Shown one piece after another: positions 10,961-21,911 of a stretch of DNA of 64,000 nt. This DNA is from Cutaneotrichosporon cavernicola (Eukaryota; Basidiomycota; Tremellomycetes; Trichosporonales; Trichosporonaceae): contig NC_083396.1 of assembly GCF_030864355.1 (NCBI RefSeq), positions 1 to 64,000 of the forward strand, given 5' to 3'. A model generated the notes under the pieces. That model did not search any database, was not told where the DNA came from, and worked only from the letters and a program-made list of their open reading frames with translations. Position 1 is the stretch's first letter. Each line of letters begins with the position of its first letter. The position numbers and the translations under genes were made by a program.

Positions 10961-12811
10961 CTACTTTGGCCCCTTCATGAACCCCTCCCAGGCCTCCATG
11001 ACTTTGTCAAATACCTCTTGCTTCATCAACCTCTGGATGATATCCCTTCTGTCCACCGTCTCGGGCGTCTCGTGCGGCACGATGCGCGACTCGTCTTTCT
11101 CACCTTGCTCCGTTGCAAAGTACACCATCGCACTTTCCTCGGCGCCGTCTTTGTACGCCGGCCAAGGTGATCCTCCGTTCACGAACGAAATGACATCCTT
11201 GGTAAACCGATCGCCTGCCTTTTGCTGGCCAGGTGCCAAACACTCCCGGTAGTTTTGCAGCACGAATGCAATGTCCAGAATATGGGTCGCATGGCCCTTC
11301 CACGGCCCATCCCATGGATTGGGTTCGTTAAAGCGATATAGGAAGGACTCAGTGCCAGTCTCCGAACCCACATCGGACCATGCCCTGGCGAAGGCTCTGG
11401 CACCAAGAGCGAAGCAAATGTCGGTCGCCAATCCTAAGACAGCCACAAGTGACTCGGGGGTGTTGGCCGTTGCGGTGGATTCCAAGCCGTAACCGGAGAT
11501 GATGGCAGGTGCGAGTGATGTGTTGATGGGGTCGAAGGTCGCTTTGAGGTGATCTGCGAGCGTCTTCGGAAGGATGTCGGCTCGTGCCGACACGCGAGGT
11601 GCGTAAGCGCTGCCATCCATTTGGCAGTCGCCCACCAAGACCCTCTTGCACCACTTCATGCCGGGGAACAGCTTGAGTGCCTCCCGTTTGTCGGCCAGGG
11701 CGGCGTACGTCGTGGCGCGAGGGATCAGGTCGCCGTCTATAAGTGGGGCCATGGGGACCTTGCGCCCAATCTTCTCCCGGATGTCCTCCATGGAAGCGTC
11801 AAGGTAGCGTTGCACCTGAGCTTTCCCACCTGAGGGGACGGGGGCGCCATCAGTCGCAAGCAACTCAAGAGCGGCAGCGAACGACCGCTCTGCGAGCGCC
11901 ATCGGTTTGGCCTTCACGAGAGACGAGCCGCTCATGCCAATGAATTGGCTGAACAGGGGTTCCTCGGAGTGCATGAGGAAGGTGCCCGACGCTGCATCGA
12001 GTCAGTAACAAGACACAGTCATCCCATTAATTCAGCAACTCTTCTTACCTGCTCCTGCACTTTCACCGATGAATGTGACACACTCCGGATCACCGTTGAA
12101 GCCTGCAATATGCTTGCGGATCCACTTGAAGCCAAGGCGCTGGTCGGCCAAGCCATTGTTCGGCTTGTATCCCGCGGCTGCCATGGCCGACGAGTATAGA
12201 AATCCAGCAACACCCAGACGATAGCTTGGCGGGTGTTATCAGGCATTCATTTACCAACACAGCAAGACACTCACTTAATGCCCACCGCTATGATAGGCTG
12301 ATCTTGCTCTATGCTTATCTGAACGATGCGAGCCAAGTCGTACTGAGGGTATGAGCTGCTTCCAGTCGCAAAAGCACCACCATGGACGAGCGCGAGTACT
12401 GGCAATGCCGACGTCGATGCCACTTTGCTGGGGAGAGCTATGTTGAGCGTCAGACACTCGGTGTCATTCTGTTCAAACTCCGGGGATGGGAGAGACTGCT
12501 GGATGAGGCTGTGCTCCCAGCTGCAACCGTTGGCGGGGCTGATGGGGATGGGCCTGTAAATCAGTATCATGGGCATGTGGTTTTGACGTCGATGACCGTC
12601 GTTGCAGCTGGACGTACCCGACTGTAGTGGCATCCAGAACGCCGTCTCGGACACGGGCATGATCCGCTGGGTAAGACTCAAGGAGCACACCCGGAGCGAA
12701 CCGGTCAGCAAGAGTTGCGTACTGCACTCCAAGCAGCTGGGTAACTCCAGGGACCTTGATGACGCCCTTGATGTTCCCAATAGTTGGATGCTGCAGGACA
12801 CTTTCGACCAT
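10961..12811 (-). CDS. Type-B carboxylesterase/lipase
   Basis: Exons 12618-12811, 12275-12553, 12049-12224 and 10961-11991 (introns 64, 50 and 57 nt) join to 559 aa. The protein has the alpha/beta-hydrolase landmarks of the carboxylesterase type B family: the oxyanion motif VHGGAF, NYRLGVAGFL after the second splice, and the nucleophile elbow GESAGA with catalytic Ser213. A GHATHILDIAF segment near the C-terminus carries the likely catalytic His. No clear secretion signal is visible, so it is probably intracellular, hydrolysing ester bonds in small carboxylic or aromatic esters. It borders the aromatic cluster and could free acids from esters, but that link is only positional. Confidence 0.9.
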
Positions 12812-13251
12812 GGCGATTGAAGGGATTGATGGTGTATGACAGAAGGAGAGATGTCAAGAAATGACTCGCTCGATTATCCAAAGTCTGTTAAGACAAGATC
12901 AGCCGCTATCACATTACTTCCGCACTGTCCGAACTATTCTGCATTCAGACAACCATTGCTTGCACGCAATCAATTGACTGACAACCCCACAGCATAGGTT
13001 GCGGCAAGCTCCCGCAGGCCCCGCAGGCACGTCTTAAGGGTACTTCCACCTTAAGTCCGCAACAACGTCTCACACAGGATGCCGAACAGACTTCTGGCAC
13101 GAATGCCGGATGCCTTGGCGTCTAATCTGATAGCATTATCATCGCCAACCACCACCCCTATCATATAAAAATCCCCACGATCAAGCCCATCATCACCCAC
13201 CTCGGTCGCTCTCGCCATCCAACCACAAGTTAACACCACACGCATCAAAAC
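12812..13251. other. Divergent promoter region, esterase and VOC dioxygenase
   Basis: About 440 nt between two divergent start codons. It is AT-richer than the flanking genes and has pyrimidine tracts near 13130-13250. No operator could be assigned. Confidence 0.5.
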
Positions 13252-13863
13252 ATGACCGTTCCCGCAGAGAAGCTCATCAGCCCGTCGTCGATCGGCCACT
13301 TTGGCATCCGCACCACGCCCGACAAGTTTGACGCCATGGTCAAGTGGCATCTCGACTTCTTCGGTGGCCGCCTTGTGCTGCGTAACTCCAAAGCCGCATT
13401 CATTGCTTGGGACCACGAGCACCACCGTATGGTCATCGTGTCCGATCCCGCGCACAAGCAGATCGCCGAGCGCTCCACGGCCGCCACCGTCTACCACATT
13501 GCATTTACCCTGGACAGCCTGGCTGACCTGGCCACCAGCTACGAGCAGAAGAAGGAGCGGGGCATCGTGCCGCACTGGCCCGTCAATCACGGCATGAGCA
13601 CGAGCATGTACTACCTGGACCCGGACGGAAATGAGTTCGAGATGCAGGTCGACAACTTCGACACGGCTCAGGAAGCGGTAGACTTCATGATGACGGACGA
13701 GTACGCGCAGAACCCGATCGGGGTGGACATCGACATTGTCGAGTTCCTCCAGAGGGTCAGAAGCGGGGAGGACGAGGCGGTGATCAAGAAGCGTCCCGTC
13801 ATTGGACAGCGGCTGTCGCGGTACGAGAACTCGATCTACTTCACGAAGCCAGTGGAGACGTAG
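13252..13863 (+). CDS. VOC-family extradiol (type I) dioxygenase-like protein
   Basis: A single exon of 203 aa. It has the vicinal-oxygen-chelate fold pattern with the metal triad in family positions: His16 in GHFGIRT, His82 in VYHIAFTLD and Glu130 in the DPDGNEFEMQ strand. This is the signature of biphenyl-2,3-diol 1,2-dioxygenase-like and glyoxalase-like proteins, which bind Fe(II) or Mn(II) and open catechol rings between the hydroxyls and the neighbouring carbon. The protein is about 100 residues shorter than two-module bacterial extradiol enzymes, so it is a one-module form. It is the first member of the catabolic run and is probably cytosolic. Its ring substrate cannot be read from sequence. 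Confidence 0.85.
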   Translation: MTVPAEKLISPSSIGHFGIRTTPDKFDAMVKWHLDFFGGRLVLRNSKAAFIAWDHEHHRMVIVSDPAHKQIAERSTAATVYHIAFTLDSLADLATSYEQKKERGIVPHWPVNHGMSTSMYYLDPDGNEFEMQVDNFDTAQEAVDFMMTDEYAQNPIGVDIDIVEFLQRVRSGEDEAVIKKRPVIGQRLSRYENSIYFTKPVET

Positions 13864-14210
13864 GCTTTGTAAATGTCTTTGATGCAAAGAAACTGTAGAG
13901 CATGAGCCCCCGAACGCAACGCACGCCAACAACATGTTGGTCGCATTATGTTGGACAAGAGTGCCAGCCAATATTGTCCCATCCAATACGTTGCCGCGTC
14001 ACCCACGCCATGTACAGTACCGTGATCTTCAAATATTGAACGATTATGTGCACAGAATGGCTCCACTATCTCGCCACTCACCCTTTCTCGAACCATAGTT
14101 CACCGTCGTCTGGTTCTGCCTAAAGCAAAGTCCCATCGCCACTGATCGCCCATTCCGTTCTGCTGTTCAGCCGTTCTGTTGTTCAGCTGTTCAGCCGCTT
14201 CGCGGTTCCG

Positions 14211-14270
14211 CGATGCCGCCAGCTACCAGGGCGAACGATGCCGCCTGCTACCAGGGCGAACGATGCCGCC
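14211..14270. repeat. 25-nt tandem repeat, 2.4 copies
   Basis: The unit begins CGATGCCGCC and continues with (A/T)GCTACCAGGGCGAA. It occurs twice in full and once in part, about 370 nt upstream of the flavin monooxygenase start codon. It could be a slipped repeat or a duplicated protein-binding site; nothing distinguishes the two. Confidence 0.8.
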
Positions 14271-14638
14271 TCTGCCCCGCAAACCCCGCAGGTATGCAAT
14301 CTCCCCTACAGAGCCCCGCATTTCTCCGCATTTCCACACTCCGTAGCCAATCATAGCTCTTTGAATCGGACTGGAGCCGGGGAAGGGACATGCTGTGGCA
14401 AATGTCCGCCGACCTCCGCTTCAACCGCGTCCCACTCCCGCTCGTCTTTTCTCCTCTCCCATCGTTCGCAACCACGTCAACGGCAATGGGACCGCCTGTA
14501 CGAGGACAATAACCGATACCCGATAGCAGATACCTCCATGTCGTCCGACCCAGATATACCTGTCTCGACCAGACATAATCCACATCAATCCTCTCCAACA
14601 TATCCCTTCTCATCCCAACCTTGACCACCACCCGAATC

Positions 14639-15876
14639 ATGACCGTGCCCAACAACGACAAGATTGCCATTGTCGGCGCTGGCCCCTCTGGCCTGGCCTT
14701 CGCCGCCATCCTCGAAAAGCGCGGCGGCTTCGACTATGTCATCTACGACAGCTGCGCCGAGGAGGTCCCACCCCGCGGCGGCTGCCTCGACCTCCACCCC
14801 GGCAGCGGGCAGCGGGCTCTGCGCGAGGCTAGTGTCTTTGAAGAGTTCAAGAAGCACGGCAGATACGGTGAAGCGACAATCCACCGCCTTTTCAAGCACG
14901 ATGGTGAGAACATGTTCAACTTTGGGGAGGGACGCGACGCGCCCGAGATTGACCGTTGGGCGCTGCGCAAGGTCCTGCTCTCTGGCGTCCCGAAGGAGAA
15001 GATCCACTGGGGAAAGGGCGTGGCAAAGACCGAGAGGGATGAGAGTGGCGAGGTCGTTTTGACCTTCACGGACGGCTCGACGGCTAAGGGGTTCAAACTT
15101 GTCGTCGGGGCGGATGGTACTTGGAGCAAGGTCCGGCACCTGGTGAGTCTTAATCATGAGCACGCGCACCCCTGGGATCATCTGGCTAATGGGCACAGGT
15201 CACCGATGCCAAGCCGCAGTACTCTGGAAACCTCTACCTCACCACCAAGATCAACCCCACCAACCCTTGGTACGAGAAGATGAAGTCGCTCTGCCAGATG
15301 GGCTCCATGATCGCCATGGGCAACGGCGTGCACATGTTCAACTCCCGCCAGGGTGATGGACACTACCGTGTCGACGTCGGCATTCCTGGGCCCGAGGATT
15401 TTGGAACCTGCGGCATTATTCCCGACTTCAACGACCATGACAACATCAAGAAGTATCTCATGTCGGATGACATGTTCGGCCCGTATTCCGCCGAGTTGCA
15501 GGATATCATTAAGAACAGCGAGGGTCCGTTCCGCCCGTGGATCATGTACTACTTCCCAACCGAGCGGCTCAACTGGGAGACGGCAACCGGTGTCACTCTG
15601 ATCGGCGACGCTGCGCACGTGACGACGCCGTTCGTGGGCGACGGCGTAAACTGCGCCATGCGCGACAGTATCATGCTGGCTGACGCCCTGGGAGAGATGG
15701 GTGTGAACGATGAGGCGCTCGCAGCGTACGAGAAGAAGATGTTCCCGTTCGCGATCGACGTCATCACTAGGAGCCTGCAGAGCCAGGCAATGTTCTTCGA
15801 GAAGGAGTCGCCGAAGGCGTTTATGGAGAATATGAGCTCGGGCAAGGCGTTGATTGGGACCACGGATCACATTTAA
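14639..15876 (+). CDS. FAD-dependent aromatic monooxygenase
   Basis: Exons 14639-15142 and 15199-15876 (intron 56 nt) join to 393 aa. It carries the three motifs of group A flavoprotein hydroxylases: the dinucleotide-binding GAGPSG at residues 13-18, the DG motif VVGADGTWSKVR near 160, and the GD motif LIGDAAHVTTPFVGDGVN near 320. These enzymes use NAD(P)H and O2 to hydroxylate an aromatic ring. With gentisate dioxygenase nearby, a role making gentisate (for example from a monohydroxybenzoate) is attractive. However, the sequence also resembles TetX-like and other broad FAD oxygenases, so the substrate is an inference. Start chosen at ATG 14639. Confidence 0.9.
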
Positions 15877-16693
15877 TCTAGCTGGGTCATGATTAAGTCT
15901 TTTGATAACGTTGGTATGGAATTATCGTGTGCTGGGTATGATTCTTCTCTGCGAGAAACTGTCAAGCCAGCTTGCACATTGCCAACAGGGAAATGTGGGT
16001 GGAGCTTTGTCATGGATGACTAGTATGCACCGATAGCCGGTATGCTCGAGACCGGCAGGAGTGAATGTAGTTCCAAGGTATTGGATGATAAGGTGATATA
16101 TACGTTGGAACTACCGATATTAACGAGTGTATATACTTATATGCTACTGGGACTCACGTGGCAGTGACGAGTTCACGTGACAGTGTGGCGAACCCTCGTT
16201 ACTGAGTGACGAGGTTCGACCGATGTAGCCGTGGTATACGTGATGCCACTACAGGATTGCACCCAAAACATCTCTCGTTTGCCGCCATCTGCCTGCCATG
16301 ATGTCCGACGCGCCAGTGAGCTGAGCTGGTCCTGACGCGCTGATAAGAGCGACATGCTTTTGGGTCAAGCTAGCGATGGTGTATCCCCCAACCATACACC
16401 GCCTTGTCGACGAGCGCCTCCTTCCTCGTGTAAATTAAACATGGTGAATACGTATCAGGTGGACAAGGATCGTCGCGTTGGATGAATGAGGAAGGAGTTA
16501 GCGGTAGGGTTGAGCGGTCTATGGTGGTATCGGTGTTGGGGCTGCTTGCAATCCAACGCGGACTAGTGTTAGTTCAGCCCTTCTCTCGCCTCTGGCCGGC
16601 AGTCGGAGATGCTGCACCTTTCGCAGGGGCGGGCGGTTCTCCAGCAGCTCAACAGATGTATACATTGCCTTCATATCACGCGACAGTACCGGT
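15877..16693. other. Intergenic region between two converging genes
   Basis: About 800 nt, AT-rich around 16080-16150 with TATATA stretches. No coding signal, RNA gene or repeat recognised. Confidence 0.5.
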
Positions 16694-17677
16694 CTACAAC
16701 TCTTCCTTCCTGTACAAACCCAGCGCCTCGATCATTGGCCGGTCAGTGATAGCAAACAAGTACGCGCTATCACTCTGCGACCTACAAGTGTGCGACACGA
16801 CACTCCAGGCGGGGACGTTGAACGTGTCCTTGCGCATCCACATGACCACCTTCTCCTCACCCTCGGGGGTCACGATTGTCGTATAACCCTGGCCCTCATA
16901 GACGTGGTACACAAACGACAGCGTCTCGCGAACCTTGCTACTCGATGTTCCTGCGTTGACCCTTTCGGCTTGCGCCGAAATCGTCTTTGATAGATGCGAG
17001 CCATCAGCGTGCCGATAGTCAAGCTTCACATGTCCGGTTGTGGAGGCGTTCGCATCAAGCTGGGTCTGCATATCCTTCCAGGGGAACTTCAGGCCTTTGG
17101 CAAGTTCCCCCTCGGCAAGCTCGCTCGGGTACCGCGGATCGCTGTGGTTCTCTGCAAAGTTGATGGGCAGGAATCGATAGACTGGGAGATCAAGGCCGTC
17201 AAGCCAGACCATCGGACCCTTGCTGTCGCTCCCGTGGTCGTGCCAGGTCCAGCTCGGCGTCAGAATGACATCGCCTCGCTCCATAACGACTTTCTTGCCC
17301 TGGACTGCCGTGAAGGCGCCATCGCTGTCTCCCTCTACAATGAATCGCAGCGCAAAAGCAGTATGCCTGTGCGCGGGGGCAGTTTCACCGGGCAGGATAA
17401 GCTGCAAACCCGCATAGATCGTGTCGGTGGTGTAGGGCGGACCGAGAGTGGGGTTGTTGACGAGCATGAGGACACGGCGCTCGGCTTCTTCGGCGGAGAT
17501 GAGGTCTCCCGCTTGCATGAGGAGAGGGCGGATGGATGCGTACGGCCAGGTTTGAACTTGAGACGAGGGGTTGGGGCGGGGTGGGACCATCTTATGGAGA
17601 ACTCCCCAAAGGGGTGCGACGTGGTGGGCGTCTAGGGTGGAGTAGTACTCCTGTTGCTGGTCTTGTTCGCCCGTCAT
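16694..17677 (-). CDS. Gentisate 1,2-dioxygenase (bicupin)
   Basis: A single uninterrupted frame. The ATG at 17677 is chosen because its context (A at -3) is better and the family N-terminus (YYSTLDAHHVAPLWGVL) begins just after it; the frame also holds an ATG at 17821 that would add 48 unlikely residues. The 327-aa protein has two cupin folds. The first carries the Fe(II) ligands in PAHRHTAFALRFIVEG and WTWHDHG; the second holds FVYHVYEGQGYT. The reaction opens gentisate between C1 and C2 to give maleylpyruvate. Length is close to the usual 340-350 aa. It is the diagnostic enzyme of this cluster and is cytosolic. Confidence 0.93.
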   Translation of the reverse strand: MTGEQDQQQEYYSTLDAHHVAPLWGVLHKMVPPRPNPSSQVQTWPYASIRPLLMQAGDLISAEEAERRVLMLVNNPTLGPPYTTDTIYAGLQLILPGETAPAHRHTAFALRFIVEGDSDGAFTAVQGKKVVMERGDVILTPSWTWHDHGSDSKGPMVWLDGLDLPVYRFLPINFAENHSDPRYPSELAEGELAKGLKFPWKDMQTQLDANASTTGHVKLDYRHADGSHLSKTISAQAERVNAGTSSSKVRETLSFVYHVYEGQGYTTIVTPEGEEKVVMWMRKDTFNVPAWSVVSHTCRSQSDSAYLFAITDRPMIEALGLYRKEEL

Positions 17678-18158
17678 GCTTGTCGCGGACTGATCGCTTG
17701 AGGTTTGAATTTCTGGGGTAGGAGATTGGTGGGGGAAAAGATGGTGATTGCCAAGGTTGACTGAGAGTGGCGAGTGTGAGAGAGCTACGGCTGACTGAAG
17801 ACAGCATATATCTGCCTGCATCTACATGGATCGAGATCGCCGGAGCACGACACGAAGTGAGAGGACCAATGGTGTTTCGGTAGTCCGTAACGTCCGAGTT
17901 GCGGAGATAATTCCCAGGTCAAGCGCGTGGTGAATCAAGTTGCGGAGATAAAACAGGATTCTGCTATGCCAGCCATGCGGGGCAGAGATATGGCATGCGG
18001 GGCTGAGGCGGGCGTGCGGACATAGGTGGGGGAAGTGCAGAGGCACCTGTCAACCGGTCGGGTGATCATATCCGGATTGGACGCAGCTGGAACAGAACGG
18101 CTCGTAAATTATCTGTGAAGGCCAAGACAGGACTGCACCCCATCAATTCACCAGCAAC
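17678..18158. other. Divergent promoter region, gentisate dioxygenase and GFA-like gene
   Basis: About 480 nt between divergent starts. It contains repeated GTTGCGGAGATAA words, at about 17898 and 17939, and related TGCGGGGC words near 17978 and 17996. These are possible regulator sites for the two cluster genes; no consensus can be assigned. Confidence 0.4.
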
Positions 18159-18696
18159 ATGTCCGACTTTGTCCAAGGAGCCTGCCTCTGCAAGGGGGTC
18201 AAGTTTGCCGTCAAAGGCAGCCCGGACAACGTATTCATCTGCTATTGTACGCACTGCTCTAAAAACGCTGGGGCACCCGGTCAGATCGTGAGTCGATCAG
18301 GTAACAAAGTCTCCAGTACGCAGCTTACTCCCTGGTGGCCAAATTCACCAAAGAAAGCGTTCAAGTTTACGAGGGTGGCGACCTCCTGAAAACTTGGAAC
18401 TTGCGTGACAACCTTAGCGGGTTTGACAAACTCAAGGTGTTCTGTGGCCAGTGCGGGTGCACGCTGTGGACAATTCCAATGAAACACAATGGCAGTCATT
18501 GGATTGTACGGACATCGCTACTTGAGGACGGGTAAGTGCTGTCTTGTCTCAGCTGCTCGTATCCTGGTGCCACTTTGCTGACACTTTGTGGGACAGTCTG
18601 GAGAAGTTCCCATATAAGGCCGAATTCTTTGCGTCGAGGAAAGTGCCAGTGGTGCAGCACGGGGTCAAATCATTTGCGACAATGCCAGGAGTATGA
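18159..18696 (+). CDS. GFA/CENP-V-family zinc protein
   Basis: Exons 18159-18287, 18317-18531 and 18597-18696 join to 147 aa. Intron 1 is just 29 nt (18288-18316) but is the only join that keeps the family sequence in frame. The Mss4-like fold is shown by its zinc cysteines: CLCKGVKF near the N-terminus, CYCTHCSKNAGAPGQI, and FCGQCGCTLWTIP. Family members include the glutathione-dependent formaldehyde-activating enzyme and many uncharacterised fungal proteins that bind zinc and sometimes glutathione. WIVRTSLLEDG and a C-terminal EFFASRK are typical of the fungal group. Its place between gentisate dioxygenase and the fumarylacetoacetase-like gene suggests a catabolic job. Confidence 0.85.
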
Positions 18697-18914
18697 TGAT
18701 ACCGTATTTAGCGATTCTGACTCGAAGCATGCCAATTATCCCAAGCCGTTGTGAACCAGTGGCAGTTCAGATATCTTGCTGTACGCCCAAACTAGAGGAC
18801 TTAGTAGAATTGAGCGATACAATGCAAGTTCAGATGTTTTGCACCCTGCTGGATCGACTTCTCTGAATGGTATAGCAATCCAATGGTCTATGGGGGGCTA
18901 GCCAGGTCATTATC

Positions 18915-19826
18915 CTACTCAAAAGCCATCTTGTTCTTAACGCTTCCGAGCTCCTCGACCCTCACCTCGACCACATCTCCGTCCTTCAACCACTTGGGCT
19001 CCTTCATGCCCATGGCCACACCGGCTGGCGTGCCCGTCATGATGATCGTCCCCTTCTCCAACGTGGTCCCCTGGCTGATAAAGGCCACAATCTTCTCGAC
19101 GCCAAACAGCAAGTCGCTCGTATTGGTGTCCTGCCTGAGCTCGCCGTTGACCCACGTCTGCAGGCGAAGGTTCCCAGCATTGCCGACCACCTTGGGCGAG
19201 ACAAGCATAGGACCCAGCGGCGCAAACTTGTCGAAGCCCTTACTGAAGCACCACTGCGGGACACCACCTGCAAATGCTGGGTCGCGCTGCCACTTTCGGG
19301 CCGACACATCGTTGGACGATACGTAGCCGGCAACGTGGTCAAGGGCCTCCAACTCCGGAATGTCCTTGCCCGTCTTGCCGATGACGATGCACAGCTCACC
19401 CTCGTAGTCAAGCTGGTCTTCCTGTGCGATACGAGGGATGGCCACGTCCTCGTTGAAAGAGGCAACAGAAGTGCGGGGCTTGATGAAGATGGAGGGGTAG
19501 GGGGGTGGCTTGCGGCCGCCCTCTTGAACTGGAGGCGGAGTCAGCACATTCCTAGAGAGAGAAAACTAACTGTGTTTGATATAGTTGAGACCGACGCACT
19601 TGACAATGGGCACATCGTCGGCAGTGAGAAGGCCGAGTACCTTCACCACCTTGGTCACTTTTGAAGTCTGCGTAACATTGAAAATGTCGCTGCCGCCATA
19701 GACGGTCGCTTCGAGGGCACCCTTCGCCACGGCATCGTCGAAGGCGTCGGCGGATGTGACATTGGGTTCTCCGAAGACCGCCTTGCCGGACTCGTCCTGG
19801 AAGCGGATAAGGCGGTTGAAGGGCAT
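18915..19826 (-). CDS. Fumarylacetoacetate hydrolase family (acylpyruvase type)
   Basis: Exons 19571-19826 and 18915-19528 (intron 42 nt) join to 289 aa. The FAH C-terminal fold is complete: CVGLNYIKH, PSIFIKPRTSV, the metal-binding DYEGELCIVIGK with its two Glu, SSNDVSARKWQ, GKGFDKFAPLGP-like SKGFDKFAPLGP, and the end block IIMTGTPAGVAMG. Enzymes of this size cleave C-C bonds in acylpyruvates, and in gentisate pathways split fumarylpyruvate into fumarate and pyruvate, or maleylpyruvate into maleate and pyruvate. That is the expected last step here. Cytosolic. It converges on the GFA-like gene with a 218-nt gap. Confidence 0.92.
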
Positions 19827-20477
19827 TTTGATTGTGATGAGTAGCCTTGCGATTCAAGTGGAGGATTGGTCCCGAGCGAGATGCCCACTGTCGGTAGAAA
19901 TCGAGTTGCGCTTTGACAGAAGGTGGGGTTCTCCAAGAGCCCGGCCCGTAGGTATAAGACGGACGCCAGCTGGATTTTGGACATGGCTTTGTTCGGCTCG
20001 TGGGGCATGCACGACTATGCAGCGTGGTGAGTTACCTTATCTCCGCTCCCGTGTGTGTGGGTGTGGGCCCCGGCCGCCTCTTCCCCGCAACACTCCGCTG
20101 CTCAGCGGCGCACTTCCCGCCAAGGGTAAAAACGCAAGGATTACTGCCAATTAGCCAATCTGATCAGCTCGGATGTGGGCTGCCACCACCACCGCCGTTT
20201 TGCAATGCGACGATGCGTCTGGTGACTGAGAGAGTCCTGGAGGGTTAGAGTCATGCGAGACATGCGGAGGCGGCAGACGAAGGGCAACGGTGATGAGCGA
20301 GCACGGCGGGTGGATAGGTAGTTTATCGAACGCAACACGCTTATTGTCAATTGCGATATGAGCATCTAGGGAACTATGCATTGTGGAAGCGGCTATCGTG
20401 AACAGCTATCCGGTGGGTTCAAAAATCCCTAGTCTAATCCTTTGCTTGGGCTCTGCAAAGGATGCTACTCGACGACA
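19827..20477. other. Intergenic region upstream of the FAH-family gene
   Basis: About 650 nt. No gene, RNA or repeat recognised. It probably holds the promoter of the FAH-family gene and the 3' end of the quinone oxidoreductase gene. Confidence 0.5.
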
Positions 20478-21601
20478 TCACTGGGTGATCTTGATCAGAA
20501 TCTTGCCCGTAGTCCTGCGTCCTTCCAGATCCTGCCAGTTAGAATGTGGTCAAAACCCCATATACACTCGCCCGGACTCACCTTGTGAGCTTGCTTCAGG
20601 TCTGAGAGCGAGTAGTAACCGTGGATATTGACCTTCAAAGCCCCAGATGTGAGGAGACCGAAGAGGAGGTTCGAGTATTCCTCAAACTCCTCACGGGTGG
20701 CAATGTAGCCAAACAGCGTCGGACGAGCGATCTTGACACACTTTGGTGAGAGGCGGCTGAAGATGCGTGAGCAAGTCTTCACCGCTAGCGCCAGTTCTCA
20801 CGCTTAGCATGCGAAAAATACTCACTTGAGTGGCATGGGCGGGATTGGACCGCTCGAGTTGCCAAACCAAACGACGGTGCCCTTGCGCTTGACCACTTCA
20901 AGGCTTCCCTCCCAAGTATCCTTACCCACCGAGTCGTAGACAACATCGACACCGTTTCCACCAGTGATCGCCTTAACGGCCGAAACCCAGTCCTTGCCGT
21001 CCTTGCTCCTGTAGTCGATCACATGGTCGGCTCCGAGACTCTTCACCAAGGCGCACTTCTCCGGCCCCCCAGCTGTGCCGATAACTTTGGCGCCGATGTG
21101 CTTCAAAACCTGCGTCATGAGGAAGCCGGCACCGCCAGCGGCAGCATGAAGCAGAACCCAGTCTCCTTCCTTGACCTCGTACGTCTCCTTTGACAGCGCC
21201 AGAACCGTCAGTCCGCTCATGAACGCAGCCGTCGCATCCGCGTACGACAGCCCATCCGGAAGCTTGATCGTCTTGTCAGCAGGGACGGCAGAGTACTCGG
21301 CATATCCAGCGTTGGCAAGCCAAATCACGCGGTCACCGACGCTAAGGCAAGAGCTCTCTGTGCCCTGACCGAGAGCGGCAACAGTGCCGGCCGCTTCGCG
21401 GCCGAGGACCTCGGGCTTGGGCGATGGGTACAGTCCAGTACGGAAGTAGGTGTCGATGAAGTTGATGCCGGAGATTTCGTTCTTGACGAGCACTTGGCCC
21501 TCGCCGGGCGTCGGTACAGAATGGTCGGTGCGGAAAGAGAGGACTTCAGGACCGCCGGTAGTCTCCACTATGACGGCACGCTGTTTCGAGGGGATCGACA
21601 T
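20478..21601 (-). CDS. NADPH:quinone oxidoreductase (zeta-crystallin type MDR)
   Basis: Exons 20826-21601, 20582-20756 and 20478-20531 (introns 69 and 50 nt) join to 334 aa. It is a zinc-free medium-chain dehydrogenase. NFIDTYFRTGLYP and VLGREAAGTV mark the GroES-like domain, and LLHAAAGGAGFLMTQVLKHIGAKVIGTAG near residue 150 is the quinone-reductase Rossmann signature. The catalytic-zinc ligands of alcohol dehydrogenases are absent. The end DLEGRRTTGKILI is typical. It reduces quinones with NADPH, which fits a cluster that produces hydroquinone-like intermediates. It is divergent from the dienelactone hydrolase gene with 310 nt between starts. Confidence 0.93.
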
Positions 21602-21911
21602 GTTGTTGACTTTGCTCTGAGAGATAATGGAAGGATGCTTGAGGCGAGCGGTGGATAGACAAACGACCAGACACTTGGAGGAGATGTTGAAACTACTTAC
21701 AATACCAGTTGTGGTGGAATCACAGGTGGAGGCGGAGATATGGCGGGATGGGCAATCAGACGGCAATTCGGCAATTCGGCAATCGGCAGCCGACTTGGCC
21801 GATAGTGCCGTCACCATGAACTTTGAATGCCGTTCAACCGTGCATAAAGACCGACCTGCATTCCCATTCCCAACACGGCCCACAATACAACCTTGTCAAC
21901 TCTCCCTCACC

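Noticed and set aside
13051..13986. Long minus-strand frame opposite the VOC dioxygenase
   Set aside because: It mirrors the codons of the real plus-strand gene and gives a His/Val/Arg-rich sequence without family features.
16694..17821. Upstream ATG at 17821 as the start of gentisate dioxygenase
   Set aside because: It would add 48 residues unlike the family and has a poor start context; the ATG at 17677 fits better, though transcript data could change this.
18317..18324. Alternative acceptor at TACGCAG for the GFA-like gene, giving a 36-nt intron
   Set aside because: It shifts the frame and loses the family sequence; the 29-nt intron ending at 18316 keeps it.
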